Below, one piece after another: positions 51,319-62,697 of a stretch of 64,000 nucleotides of DNA (positions are counted from its first letter, which is position 1; each line of letters begins with the position of its first letter). The DNA is from Ahaetulla prasina. Taxonomy: Eukaryota > Chordata > Lepidosauria > Squamata > Colubridae. The stretch lies in contig NC_080540.1 in NCBI RefSeq assembly GCF_028640845.1, positions 138,049,920 to 138,113,919 on the forward strand. Reading direction: 5' to 3'. Under the pieces are notes generated by a model, which saw only the letters and a program-made list of their open reading frames with translations, was not told the origin of the DNA and searched no databases. A program made the translations under genes and the position numbers.

Positions 51319-53315
51319 AGGGAGGGGGGGGGAATTGTAAGACTTTTATTATTATAATCTTCCTATTTTACATTACACGTTTTCATCTGTTATTTCGTAT
51401 TTCCATGTACACATACCCAACTCATGTGTCTCTAAACTAATTAAACACTAGGAGGAACAATTTGTTTATTTGTTCACCAAAATGCAAAATGGAATGGCTA
51501 CAAACAACAAAGGTTCCATAGCTTCATTCACATTCAAAAGTGCTAAGCAAATCTTAAAGGACGATTCAAAACGTTTACACTGGCTTGAGACATCACAGTG
51601 GATCTGCAGGTTCAATGTGATAGATTTGGCAAAACTCCATGAAGTTTGCATTCCAAACCAGCTGGGACCTGAAAAGAAGCTGAAATCTCAAAACTGAATA
51701 AAAGAAGGAAGATATTGGATATGAAGGCAAAAGGAGACTTTGGAGTGCAAAGGAGGTGCTCGTGTGGCACTTGTCTGTAACTTCTTAAGCTCTTGTGGCT
51801 GCCTCTCTGCAGCTGTTATGCAACCCCAGGAATAGCCATGTTTTGTTTAAAGGGTTGCAGACAGGTGCAACATGCGTGTCCCTGCATGCTCTGAATTCCA
51901 CAACCTCAGAAGATAGGTGTGGGTGCGATGCAGGTCAGGGAGGGGGGAGAGAAGTCACTGCAATGTGTGAACAGAGCCAAGATGAATATACTGTAAAGGA
52001 GAGGGGACAAATTGTTCATTTTTACATTCTACTTTTCATCTGTCACCATCACAAAATAACAAGAAACATTTTCAGCAATCATGATGACAAAAAGGGCAAT
52101 TAATAATTGCCTCCAGCCTTGGGGCCACTGTTATGCATCCCACTGATAAGAATCAATCCCCGAAGCTGCTTGGGCTTTTCCCATTCCATTGATGGATTCA
52201 TGGTCCAATATTGGAAGAAAAGAGAAGTGGTTGGAATCCATAGTAGCATAGTCCAGGATACAGATCAGAAGTTTTGCAAGGCGTAATTGGCATAGCTGGG
52301 TAAGAGAGATCTCACCCAACCCAAGTCTTGGGAGAAGAGGGCAGACCTTTGCAGCTCCTCATCTGGTGTTAGTGGCTGGAGAAGGAAGCTAAATTCTTAA
52401 GAGATAAGCCTAGCCCTACACAGCTTTGCTGGGAAAAGATGCAAGATCTAGAACAGGCTCAAAAAGATTCTTCACTCCTGGGTTCAATAGCGAAGACTCC
52501 TTCTTACCCTATATTTGGAGATTCATGGCAAATCCACCCTTTCTGCTTGTTCCCAGACGAGGCTACCACCACTTCTCAAGGCCAAGAATAGATATCGTAG
52601 TCATCCACTGACTCGCAGCACATTGCAGATACATCTTCTATCCATATTTTGAAGCTTCAGAGTCCTTGAGAATAGATTATCTGAAATGTTTACTTTAAAT
52701 CTAGTGTTGCCCCCAGCTCCATTTGGCTATTACCCCTGGTCCATCCTCTCCCTTCCAGCAACTGATAACTAGCCTATGTGGCCATTTTGTCTCAGGTTGC
52801 TGGTTTTCTGCTGCATGACAGCTGCTTGTTGTTGTTGTTTTTGTCCACCCAGAGTTCATTCAGTGATAGCTTATTTATGCCAATGATTTTTCCTCACCAT
52901 CTTTTCCCACTGCCTCCAAAACCTTATTACTCCATTCAAGACTGACTAGACTGAAATAAAAACAACCAACTAGGTCCTTCAATGGTCAAACTTCAGACTG
53001 AGAACTTATCCTAGCCATATGGTCAATCTGTTGCAATCCTGACCAGAATTTCTGGGTTGGGATTTTCTACCAACTGAGAGAGAAGAGGAGTTGCCATGGA
53101 TTCCTAATATATATTTCAATATATTAAGTTAATCAATATCTTTCCCGCCCCTTAAATTTAATATTTTATTTCTAACAGTCTGTGAACAATGGAAACATTT
53201 CCCATGACTTCTGTGCTGAGAGATTAAAAACATATTCTACTTTTTCAAATACACAATTATTTCATAATTTTTTCTTGAAAAAAAAATTCGGGAGCTAGGC
53301 TCTGGCCTATCTGGC
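51319..53315. other. No gene recognised
   Basis: Two kilobases without a supported exon or named repeat. A (GTT)n run lies at about 52828-52840. Confidence 0.5.
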
Positions 53316-53420
53316 TCTTCACCATTTGGTATTTAATGCATTTAAGTATTTAAATTTATATGCCACCCATCTCCCCAGAGATAACTCTAGGCGGCTCACA
53401 ATCATATTTAGTGCACATTT
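53316..53420 (+). repeat. LINE-derived repeat fragment
   Basis: ATTTATATGCCACCCATCTC with CTCTAGGCGGCTCACAATC is a short segment typical of LINE-derived 3' repeat DNA in reptiles. The family is uncertain. Confidence 0.45.
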
Positions 53421-56400
53421 TTCCCTCAAAGAAATTATGTGTCCTTGCGTATCTCGTGTGTGTCCTCACAATGAGCAAACTCCATCTAAAAGCCTGTCCA
53501 TGAACCCATGGACGTGCAGCCAATTATAAATTATACCAATATAGAATTTATATATAGTATGAACAATAAAACGGGGGGGACTACATTTAAATAATGTTGC
53601 TAAACAACAGAGGTATAGAGCTGAAGACTGAACAAGTTACATATGAGAAGCCAGAACCCTGAAGGCTAAATACATCTCACCTCTTGTAAATATATAAATT
53701 GTAAGTATATTTCAACAGTTCTCAGAGGAAGGCCGAGAATTGTGATGTATTTGCTATTGTGAAATGAGTAGATATTTTTTTCATCTCCTATTGGATTGCT
53801 CCAATTTTACACAATGAAGGGGACAGACAAACTGACCCATTCACAGCTAACCATCAAATGCAGACCATGTATCATTAGAGAAGATCCACAGCCTTTTGTA
53901 CACTGAAAGTATTTTCTCCCTGCTTCTTTGGAGAAGGGTGGCTCAGAATAAGGAATAACTTGCCACAGGGGTCTTTAATGAATTACTAGTGCATGTGTGT
54001 CTCCAGGCTTGCTTAATGAGGGCCTACGTGAAAGGGGACTACTTTTTCTCTCTTTCAGAGCAAACTCTTTGGCCCCTAAGATCTGCCATAATGAGTCAGG
54101 GAATGGCTATGTAGCACTGGGCTTGTGGGTGTAATGAAGGCAGAACTTGGCTCTAGTGTTACAGTTATTAAATTATTCTTTTTGGAGGAAATTTTAAGGA
54201 AGGAAGAGGCCTGAGAAACAGCCCTGTATTTCCAAGCAAGCACAGAGGCTAGTTTGAAGCCAACTGCATGCTTCAAATATTAACTTTTATATATCAGAAA
54301 AATGTATCTTAAGAATGGTTAGTGCCTAAGTGCTTTGAGTATATACGAAGTATAATTCTTTTCCTTTTCTAAAGGCAACCAGCATCAAAGTACCTCTGAG
54401 TATTTCTTTAATTTGCATATATACACTGGAAAATTAGAATACCATCAACAGCACAATGCTTTAGACTTTGGTTCACCAATCACGTTAAGCTATGTTTGTG
54501 AACCCAACCTCCATGGTTAATAAACCATACTTTATGGCTTAGTATATTATGTAAACCCAGCCAACTGTGCTCAGTTCAATACACCATGGTGGACTAAACT
54601 ATGACTTACTGCTAGAAACCACGTAAAGGATCACATGACAAATGTTTTTTATTTGTTTCATACAGTTTCGATTATGATGGTGGAGAAAAGCTAGTAAAAT
54701 TCAGGCTAGTTAGTAGTCAAACCCATGAAATAGTTCTCTTGAAAGAGAGATTCATGGATGGTTGTGAGATTTGAGAACTTAGGCATTAATTTAAAACATT
54801 TTTCTCCAAGAGGAATACTTTGCCTTCACAGAAAACTGTCTAAAAATAAATACAGCATTTGCCCTAAACATTTAATATACAAACAAAAAAGGAAAAAGGA
54901 AAAAAAGTTAATTATGGTGTTTAAAACTCACAACTTTAGCATTTTTAATTCAAGGTTCTGACACACATTTGGGTGTGATTATCCAGACTTGCAATACCAA
55001 GGCATTATCTGCTTTATATACATTTAAATTGCTCTTTTCTATGCTCCATATAAAGAATTCCTGACTTTGGGCTCAAAGGACTGATGCCCTCTGTCAAGTT
55101 CTTATATTAGCTGCATAATTAAATAAGTGATCCCAAGGCACTGGAAAATTAATCTATGAATTCATTGAAGACCAACTGTTGCTAAATGAAGGCTAGGGAC
55201 AAAATAGTGGATCACCAGTATTTTATGGAAAGTTACCAGTTTCAACTGGTAAGCGTTAATGGTAATATGGTGCGGGCTCACACAAGAAGTAAAAACACCT
55301 CCTACTACCAGGTAGGAACAACAGACAGGAACAAACTGGTTGATTTTCCACAATAGCATGACTTGGGAACTACTACCTCAGAAGTAGGGCATGGTTCTAA
55401 GCTTCATCTCTTGGCAAACGAGTCTTGTTAAAAGCCATCCAGCTTACATTATGTATCCTTGGCATAGCTCAGCATTAGGATGCCCAAACTCTCTGCAGAT
55501 ACATCACCAGCCAGCTGTGCTATGTGCCCAGCGTTGGATTGTGCAGCCAATTTCCTGCCTTCAAAGGCATGTGAGAAGTTTCTACCTTTCCAAAACAAAC
55601 AAGCCATAAAGATTCCCCAGGCACCAACCTGCTCTCCCAATTGCTTTCCAATGAGACCCTTCTGTTTTTATATACCAGGCACTGTGAGAAAATACTTGAA
55701 TACAATATAAACACTAACTGTCCAATTATGCCACCTTTTCTTCTCTGGCTTTGGGCTTTTGTCAGATGCAGAACTCCTGTTTCCTCCCTCCCCAGCCTGT
55801 GAATCTCCTCTGAGAGGATGTCTTAAGCAAGGTCTATAATCAATGCCCAGCTTAATAGCTGACACTGGCAAGCCTAAGAGAAAAATAGCCTCAAACTGGC
55901 CCGAATTACAGGTAATTAATTGTAATTGGATATAAACTCTCACTGGGTCTTTTCAGACTGTATCCAGGTTAGTGTGGAATTTTGATGTGTATATTTCAAA
56001 ATTCCTCCCAGCCACATTAAGGGATACAAAAGAAGTGTGACAGGCTGAGCCAAATCCATCAGTTTCTTCCATAACATAGGAGTATCTGGTCTTATAATAA
56101 CATCACAAGCCAATTTTAGCAAAGGGAAGGTTCTGGATTGGCACTGGGATCAGGATTTACACCACTGCTTTTCTAGTACCCGTCTTGGCAACTCCTGCTC
56201 TGGGTCAGAATGACTTGCGCTCTGAAGTCAGTTCAAAATTACCCAATACGAATATTCAAATTCCCCAATGTGAATAATATAATCAATCCGAATACATTCA
56301 CTGATCCATCAAAATTCTTCTTCTAGAGTTCCCCTTTTCAAAGGATATGAAAACTATTCAACAAGAGGCTCAAGGCAGCAATGCGGGCACAGGAGAGGGG

Positions 56401-56946
56401 GGAGAGAAAAGAACTGAAATGACAAACAGTTGGTCAGCAAGATAAAGAGAATGACAAACAAAAGGGGCTCCCTCTTCATAATACGGGTGAAAATTTTATT
56501 TGCTTGTTTGCGATGAAGTGGTTTTGTTCACTAAGCAAATCACAGTTTATTGAAATGTGCCATCCCCCCAACCTTACAATTTAGGAAAAAGATACTCAGA
56601 CTTTAAAAGTTTGGAATTTAAACTTAGCTCAAACTTTAAAGCTTTGGCACTTGCTGACTAACTCCAGTAATTCCTTTGTTTTTTCGCAACTTCACCAGAC
56701 AGAGCCCATTAGCTACAGTATTTGCAGCAATTGCCAAAGCTAGAATTTGATTTAAGAAGATAGATAAGGCTGCTAATCCGATGGCACTTTCCTGAGCCTC
56801 TGCCACATTACACACAAAGGAGTTTGTTTTCAAGGAAGTATGTTCAGGATTGCTCAGAGTTTCTTAAAATATCAAACACAAGAGTTCACATGACTATGCG
56901 AGACACGAAGGTAATCAGAATACATGCATACTGATTGCCTCCCTTT
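53421..56946. other. No gene recognised
   Basis: 3.5 kb of AT-rich sequence with short unsupported frames. An old dispersed repeat is possible around 54480-54600 (AATAAACCATACTTTATGGC). No exons or RNA genes recognised. Confidence 0.5.
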
Positions 56947-57006
56947 CAGGAAGTTGCTATTTGGGTCTTCTGGAATTGCTTAGAACAGGGTGAGCTCTGG
57001 GGGGGG
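56947..57006 (+). repeat. Partial duplicate, internally deleted copy
   Basis: CAGGAAGTTGCTATTTGGG joined directly to TCTTCTGGAATTGCTTAGAA and CAGGGTGAGCTCTGGGGGG. The same two blocks occur at 57828-57954 separated by about 70 extra bases. Here a long G run follows. Confidence 0.9.
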
Positions 57007-57201
57007 GGGGGAAGGGGTTCTTCTCTCTTCAACAACTGAAGTTTAAAATCGTAGCAGATAGTATGGAAATGCAAATGTGGTAAAAACAGTTAAGGGTTGA
57101 ATTTCTACCTACAACAACAGCTGGATAAATTCTGCCCATTGGGTCTATCATTAACTGGACACCCCCACACTGGAGAAGACAGGTCAGAGTGACTGCATTT
57201 C

Positions 57202-57363
57202 CTTCTTCTTCTTCTTCTTCTTCTTCTTCTTCTTCTTCTTCTTCTTCTTCTTCTTCTTCTTCTTCTTCTTCTTCTTCTTCTTTCTTCTTCTTCTTCTTCT
57301 TCTTCTTCTTCTTCTTCTTCTTCTTCTCCTCCTTCTCCTTCCCCTTCTCCTCCTCCTTCCTCT
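57202..57363 (+). repeat. (CTT)n / (GAA)n microsatellite
   Basis: About 125 bp of nearly pure CTT with one interruption near 57281, continuing as imperfect CTCCTT to 57363. It is GAA-rich on the minus strand. Runs of Ser, Arg or Lys codons in open frames here are artefacts of the repeat. Confidence 0.97.
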
Positions 57364-57827
57364 CAACTTCCTGTTTCTTTAAACAGGTAAATAAGGATTT
57401 TTTCCTCAGGAAATTGCAAAATGGAGTATCAATATCTACATAAAATCACACCTCTAGGGTAATGTCCACCAGACTGTGGTTCCAGCTTTTCCCAAATTTC
57501 CAGCCATTCATTTTCTTGTTGAGACAGCCAGAAAACTAGTTCTGAACAGTCTAGCAATCCCTAAAGCAGGTTCCTCCCTCTTAAGCAAAATGTTCCCTTG
57601 GTGAGTAATTGTGTGCAGGGGAACTGCATGGGTAATGTAACAGTGGGGAAGAGGTGACCAAGGAGGCCAAAAGGCAGAAAGAACATTATGCAAACTCACT
57701 ATGAAGTGGGCCAAGGGAGCCCCTGTAGAACACTTGAGCACTTGGCTAGAGTCTGTCTTAAAAACTCTCCCTAATTTCATAATGGATGCAAGACTGAAGC
57801 CAGCAATAAGATACTCGCTGCCTTATA

Positions 57828-57954
57828 CAGGAAGTTGCTATTTGGGTAAAAGTTTGTTGCTTTGGGTGCAGAGGTTTTGTTTTAGACGCAACACTTCTTT
57901 AATCAAATGGATGGCGTCTTCTGGAATTGCTTAGAACAGGGTGAGCTCTGGGGG
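57828..57954 (+). repeat. Partial duplicate, longer copy
   Basis: The same left and right blocks as at 56947-57006, but with about 70 bases (57847-57916) between them. The copies lie in direct orientation about 0.9 kb apart, on either side of the CTT microsatellite. Confidence 0.9.
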
Positions 57955-58504
57955 GAAAAAATCTCATCATTTAATGTTAGGCTGTGGTAGCAGATGCCAA
58001 GGCTCTGAAAGGTTTCCTGGAAAATAAAACACATTTGCAGGAATCTAGATCATTTTTAGGGCTTGGGAAAGAGATAGTTTCAGATCCTAGCTTCTTCATG
58101 AAGTTTTCTGGGTAAGCCACTTTCTGACTTGGGGCAGCTGACACCAGGGTTTCTCAAACTTTGCAGTAGCGCAGCACTTTAAAATAGCAAACGAATTTGT
58201 GCAACATCCCTTGCGGCCCATCGCCCCAAATAAAATGAATTATTTCATTGAGGTTAGTTTGAGCATGAAATAAATATACTACTTTACATTTAATCATTAT
58301 TTTTAATCTATATATCACAACTATTCTTCAACTTTGCAATACTGTTAACTGTGGCCTTGCACAGGCAAAAGTGAGTAGCAAAGCTCACAACAAGGTTTAA
58401 CAAAGTGTGCGAGCCTGATCAGTTTTTTTTTACTCTGAAACCTGCCTCTGCAGCACGAATGGGAAGGCTTTTGAGGATGGAGGCTCAGTGTAGACAGGTG
58501 ACAA

Positions 58505-58902
58505 CATAGGTAGTCCTTGATTTACAACCACAATTGAGTCCAAAATTTCTGTTGCTAAGTGAGGGACATTTGTTAAGTGAATTTTGCCCCATTTTATGAC
58601 CTTTCTTGGCACAATTAAGTGAATCACTACAATTGTTAAAATTGGTATTACTGTTGTTAAGTGAATCTGGCTTCCCCATTGACTTTGCTTGTCAGAAGGT
58701 CGCAAAAGGGGATCACATGATCCCTGGACACTGCAACTGTCATAAATAAAGTCAGTTACCAAGCATCTGAATTTTGATGATGTAACCTTGGGAATGCTGC
58801 AAAGGGTGTAAGTTTGAAAAACAGTTGTAAGTCACTTTTTTCAGTGCCTATAACTTCAATTGGTCACTAAATGAACTGTTGTAAGCCGAGGACTACCTGT
58901 AC
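58505..58902. mobile_element. MITE of the GTAGTCCT family, best-preserved copy
   Basis: About 398 bp with inverted ends ATAGGTAGTCCTTGATTTAC and GCCGAGGACTACCTGTAC. Inside, CCACAATTGAGTCCAAAATT, then CATTGACTTTGCTTGTCAGA and GGTCACTAAATGAACTGTTG match the copy at 17347-17748. Non-coding; superfamily not determined. Confidence 0.8.
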
Positions 58903-59141
58903 AAAGGGGCCAAAGCAAGAATTTTCTGAGTTTTTCTTTTTAGGTTGGAAAGAGAGTTAAGGGGCCTTCTTCGCAAATTGTTCTAGATTTCAGAGGTGTT
59001 CAACCTCTCAAGGCCTATTTTAACCTCTTGGAAATTACAGAATTCTAAAAAATTTTTTAAAAAAGGTGTGCAAGGCCATTGGGGTTCGGGTTGCTTCTTC
59101 ATGCTTTCTAATGAGGAGAAATTTAATTTCAACTTTATAAT

Positions 59142-59203
59142 TTTTAATGGAGAAAGGTTGTTTTTTGTAAGCCTATTGTTTTAAATAGACTTACAAAAAC
59201 CTT
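59142..59203. repeat. Short hairpin (inverted repeat)
   Basis: GGAGAAAGGTTGTTTTTTGTAAG is followed, after about 20 bases, by CTTACAAAAACCTTTCTCC, forming a stem of about 19 bp with a small bulge. No element ends were recognised. Confidence 0.75.
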
Positions 59204-59405
59204 TCTCCTAACCTGACAGTTAGAACAATTAAATCAGTGGAATAACTTGCCTCCAGAAGCTGTGAATGCTCCAACACTGGAAGTTTTTAAGAAGAGATTG
59301 GATAACCATTTGTCTAAAATGGTATAGTGTTTCCTGCCTGAGTAGGGGGTTGGACTAGAAGATCTCCAAGGTCCCTTCCAACCAACTCTGTTACTCTACT
59401 CTACT
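59204..59405 (+). mobile_element. CR1/L2-like LINE 3' end
   Basis: Decayed C-terminal frame LPPEAVNAPTLEVFKKRLDN followed by the terminal GGGGTTGGACTAGAAGATCT and CCAAGGTCCCTTCCAACCAA sequence, then a short CTCTA-type tail. This is the standard 3' end of CR1/L2-like LINEs; the shorter copy is at 12464. Confidence 0.8.
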
Positions 59406-60175
59406 GTGCTCTGCTCTGCTCTATCCTTTTCTCCTAGAAGGATGCACAGCAACTGGGATGCCCCATCCCTCTTTTCCCTGTCTCCTTACAATTCTGAGAG
59501 AGTTAGCTATTTAAAAGAGCCCAGTTACCATGCAAAATGTGATAGCATCGGGATAAGAAGACAGAAAATAGCAAGAAGAAAGATTGGAATAATTCAGCAG
59601 AGTGGCAACAGCTGGGCAGGACTATATGTGGCAAGGGATAGTAGAGACCGAGCACCACAAAGGACATAAACTGAACTCCACCAAGGAGTCAGATGCGACA
59701 GAAAGTTAGCCCACATGCTTGCAAAGGGACCAGAATCCCAAACACTGGCAAAATTGAGGAGACCAGAGCACGAATTCATTGTGAGCAGCAAGATGTTCAA
59801 AAGGCCAAGACATGGGCATCTTAAGAGGCCCGGGAGATTAAATTTCAATGAAGGGCAGACCAGAACATCTGCCACCTCTACGAGACATCAGAAGGCACAA
59901 AATAGCAACTACAGCCTTCCAGGAACAGCTAAGAGAGAGACAGATCCAGCTGTCTGTCCAACCTCCAGGCATTTTAACCATGCAAATGGCTGTGACTTGG
60001 CTTGAGCAAGGGAGAGCTCAAGGATAGCATCTGCCTTAGGTTTTATTCTTATGCTGTTTTTCTTTTTCTTTTTTTATCTGCTTGTTTGCTTTTTGTTTTT
60101 ACTGAACTCTGCCCAGAGTCCTTCAGAATTAGGGCAGATTGTAAGTATTGTTAAAGAAAGAAATAAACAAATGCA
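59406..60175 (+). mobile_element. Probable decayed LINE 3' end, class unknown
   Basis: A broken protein-like frame (around 59715-60005, including KMFKRPRHGHLKRPGRLNF) is followed by a T-rich 3' region with CTGCCCAGAGTCCTTCAGAA and a TTAGGGCAGATTGTAAGTAT plus AAATAAACAAA end. Such gcccagagtcc...gggc ends are common to several reptile LINEs. No diagnostic reverse-transcriptase motif was seen. Confidence 0.4.
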
Positions 60176-61132
60176 GCTCCGGAACTTTGAAAGCATCAGA
60201 AGACAACTGACTTATAATAGAATGCACCTTAATGGGATAGGGAGCAAGTCCTTCACCAAGTCATAACAAAAATGAATAGCAGCCAGGACCCACCTGGAGA
60301 GAAGCTATAAACTGGGCCAATCCTTTATGTACTGTAGTTTCTAAATATACGGGGACATAGCCTATTGCCTCAAACTGAAAGCCACCTTCCACTAGACATA
60401 TAGAATATGCAGTGAGTATTTGAGGGATATTGTGGTGTCAAAGAAGAAAACATAAAGAAGAATATTCCAAGTAAGACTAAAATATGAAATGTTCTTTGGG
60501 AAGAAAAGAGATGCCTGTCCATAATACCAATCTACCCTTATAGAAAGCAAAGTAAGGAGGTTCAGAGTGAGCTATAATGAATTTTTCTATTGAGATGAAG
60601 TCACTGCAAAGAAGAAGGACGTCTTTCAAGAGAGCAAGTAGTTAAGATAAGTGGCCATTAGATTCAAAATGTTGAGAGATAAGCATTGATAAATCCAACA
60701 ATACATTTCAGGTCAGACTAGGAGTGGAGAGAAGTGGGTACAGGTGGAACAAACCTTTCATAAAACGCTTCAGCAATGAGTCAAAATGTAAGATTCCTCT
60801 CTAGGAAAAAAACTTATTGTGGCAACGTTATGAAGTAAGCATCATGAGAGAGAAAAAAATGAATGCAGTAAGTATTGAAAATTATAAAATCAAAATACTC
60901 CCATTCAGCAAAAGTGAGGAAGCAACACCATTTGGTTGCAAATGTCTTTCTCATAGAAAGTTTCCCCTTCTGCAACAAAGCATTGTCTACAGTATTGAAG
61001 ATGGAGATGGTCTAGGAGTGAATCATCCACACAGGAATTTTAAAGTCTGCAAGTATCAGCCTTCAAGACAGGCAAGGTCAGGAAAGAGAATAACTGGAAC
61101 TGAACTTACATTGATAGAGGTTATCCTGAAAG
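60176..61132. other. No gene recognised
   Basis: AT-rich stretch; the 113-codon frame at 60817-61158 runs into the Sauria SINE and has no support. Confidence 0.5.
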
Positions 61133-61344
61133 CGGGGGCGCAGTGGCTCAGCAGTTAAAGACGCTGAGTTATCAATTGGAAAGCTGACAGCCCGGGTTTG
61201 AGATCCAAGCACCATGCGACGGGGCGAGCTCCCGTTACTAGCCTCAGCTCACGCCCACCTAGCCGTTTGAAAGCATGCAAATGCAAGTAGATAAATAGGT
61301 ACCACTTAGGTAAGAAGGCATTGTGGTACCTTTGGCATATAGTC

Positions 61345-62379
61345 TTTTTTTTTTTTTATTGAAAGAGTTTTAAAAAAACAAAAACATTTTTCCCCCTTTT
61401 TTCCCCCTCCCTCCCAAAAACAAAAACAAAACAAAACAAAACACCCCCCTCCCTCCCCCACCCCCCCCGGCTTCCCGGGTCAATCACAAGGTAAAGTTAT
61501 ACATAAACCAAACATAGAATAAAATTTTCCCTTCCAATCCAAATAACCACATCCAAAGCTTTTCGTCTCCCAACCCCCTCCCCATTACATAAAATAACTT
61601 TCTAATTATTCAAAGGCAATCTGATATTTCTTAATCTGATATCTGTTTTGTAGATAATCAATCCATTTTTCCATTCAATTAAATATCTTTCCTGTATTGT
61701 CTTTTAACACGGTGAGATTTTAGCCATCTCAGCCAAATTAATAACTTTCAATATCCATTCTTCTATTGTAGGTATCTCTTCTTTCTTCCAGTATTGTCCA
61801 ATCAACAGTCTTGCTGCTGTTATTAAGTTCAAAATCAATTTAGTCTCAATCCCTGTACAATCCGTTATAATTCCCAAAAGGAAAAATTGTGGCAGGAACT
61901 TTATCTTCTTCTTCAGTACATTTTGAATAATCCACCAAATTCTTATCCAAAAGACCTTAATTTTCTTGCAAGTCCACCAAATATGAAAATATGTAGCATC
62001 ATCACAATCACACCTCCAACATTTCGCTTGGATATTAGGATACATACATGATAATTTTTTGGGATCTAAGTGCCATCTATAAAACATCTTATAAAAATTT
62101 TCCCTTAAATTCTGTGCTTGTGTAAACTTAACATTTCTAACCCAGATTTTCTCCCATGTTTCCAACATTATTGGTTCCTGAATATTCTGTGCCCATTTTA
62201 TCATACAATCCTTTACCAAATCCTTTTCCGAATCTATTTCAAGCAACACATTATACAATCTCTTTATATGCTCCTGGGTCTGATTTCTAATTTGCTTTAT
62301 TAAATTTTCCTCCCTTTGCATTATACCAATTTTTTGATCTTCTTTCCATCTAGCACTTATTTGCCCATATTGAAACCAA
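61345..62379 (-). mobile_element. 5'-truncated L1 LINE inserted in the SINE
   Basis: A 1,035-bp minus-oriented insertion beginning (plus strand) with a T tract at 61345-61357, the poly(A) tail. It is flanked by a perfect 17-bp duplication ACCTTTGGCATATAGTC at 61328-61344 and 62380-62396. It carries the C-terminal part of L1 ORF2 and about 340 bp of 3' UTR, with CCCCCTCCCTC-type C/A-rich tracts. The features of target-primed reverse transcription (5' truncation, tail, long duplication) are all present. It cannot move by itself because endonuclease and reverse transcriptase are missing. Confidence 0.93.
61704..62379 (-). pseudogene. L1 ORF2p C-terminal fragment, open frame
   Basis: About 225 uninterrupted codons ending at a natural stop. 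The cysteine/histidine motif CWRCDCDDATYFHIWWTC (a C-x2-C ... H-x4-C arrangement) is followed by FWIRIWWIIQNVL, and it ends in the TIEEWILKVINLAEMAKIS-type L1 C-terminus. The apparent start Met at 62388-62390 lies in the flanking duplication, so it is not real. The lack of stops suggests a young insertion. Confidence 0.85.
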
Positions 62380-62527
62380 ACCTTTGGCATATAGTCATGC
62401 TGGCCACATGACCACAGAAACGTCTTTGGACAAAGCTGGCTCCCTTGATTAAGAAATGGAAATGAGCACCACCCCTTTGATTTGGATACAACTGGACAGA
62501 GGAAAACCTTTACCTTTATCTTGAAAG

Positions 62528-62697
62528 ACTGAGTATGTTTTCTTTTCTCTTCCTCCTATACTCCCAGGAGTTAAGTCAGAGATAGTTTGAGTTTCCTTCT
62601 AATGTTTTCTTCTTTTGCCAGACCTGAAACATGTTTTTCTAATTGCTGCCACATAGTTTCTTCAAGGTAATACCGTGGCTCTCCAGAGGAGGTCTGG
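62528..62697. other. Short spacer upstream of the 239-codon frame
   Basis: Sequence between the end of the Sauria SINE target duplication and the open frame. In-frame stop TAA lies about 30 bases before the first ATG. Confidence 0.5.

Larger units (their letters stand above)
61133..62515 (+). mobile_element. Sauria SINE, split by an L1 insertion
   Basis: The head and body lie at 61133-61344 (GGGGGCGCAGTGGCTCAGCA, CGAGCTCCCGTTACTAGCC, GCATGCAAATGCAAGTAGAT). The remainder lies at 62380-62515 (CATGCTGGCCACATGACCAC, GAAATGAGCACCACCCCTTT, CCTTTACCTTTA). Outer flanks TTATCCTGAAAG (61121-61132) and TTATCTTGAAAG (62516-62527) form a 12-bp target duplication with one mismatch. The interruption is the L1 fragment at 61345-62379, so the SINE is older than that L1. 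Confidence 0.9.

Noticed and set aside
57184..57443. Poly-Ser and poly-Arg/Lys proteins
   Set aside because: Translation of the CTT/GAA microsatellite.
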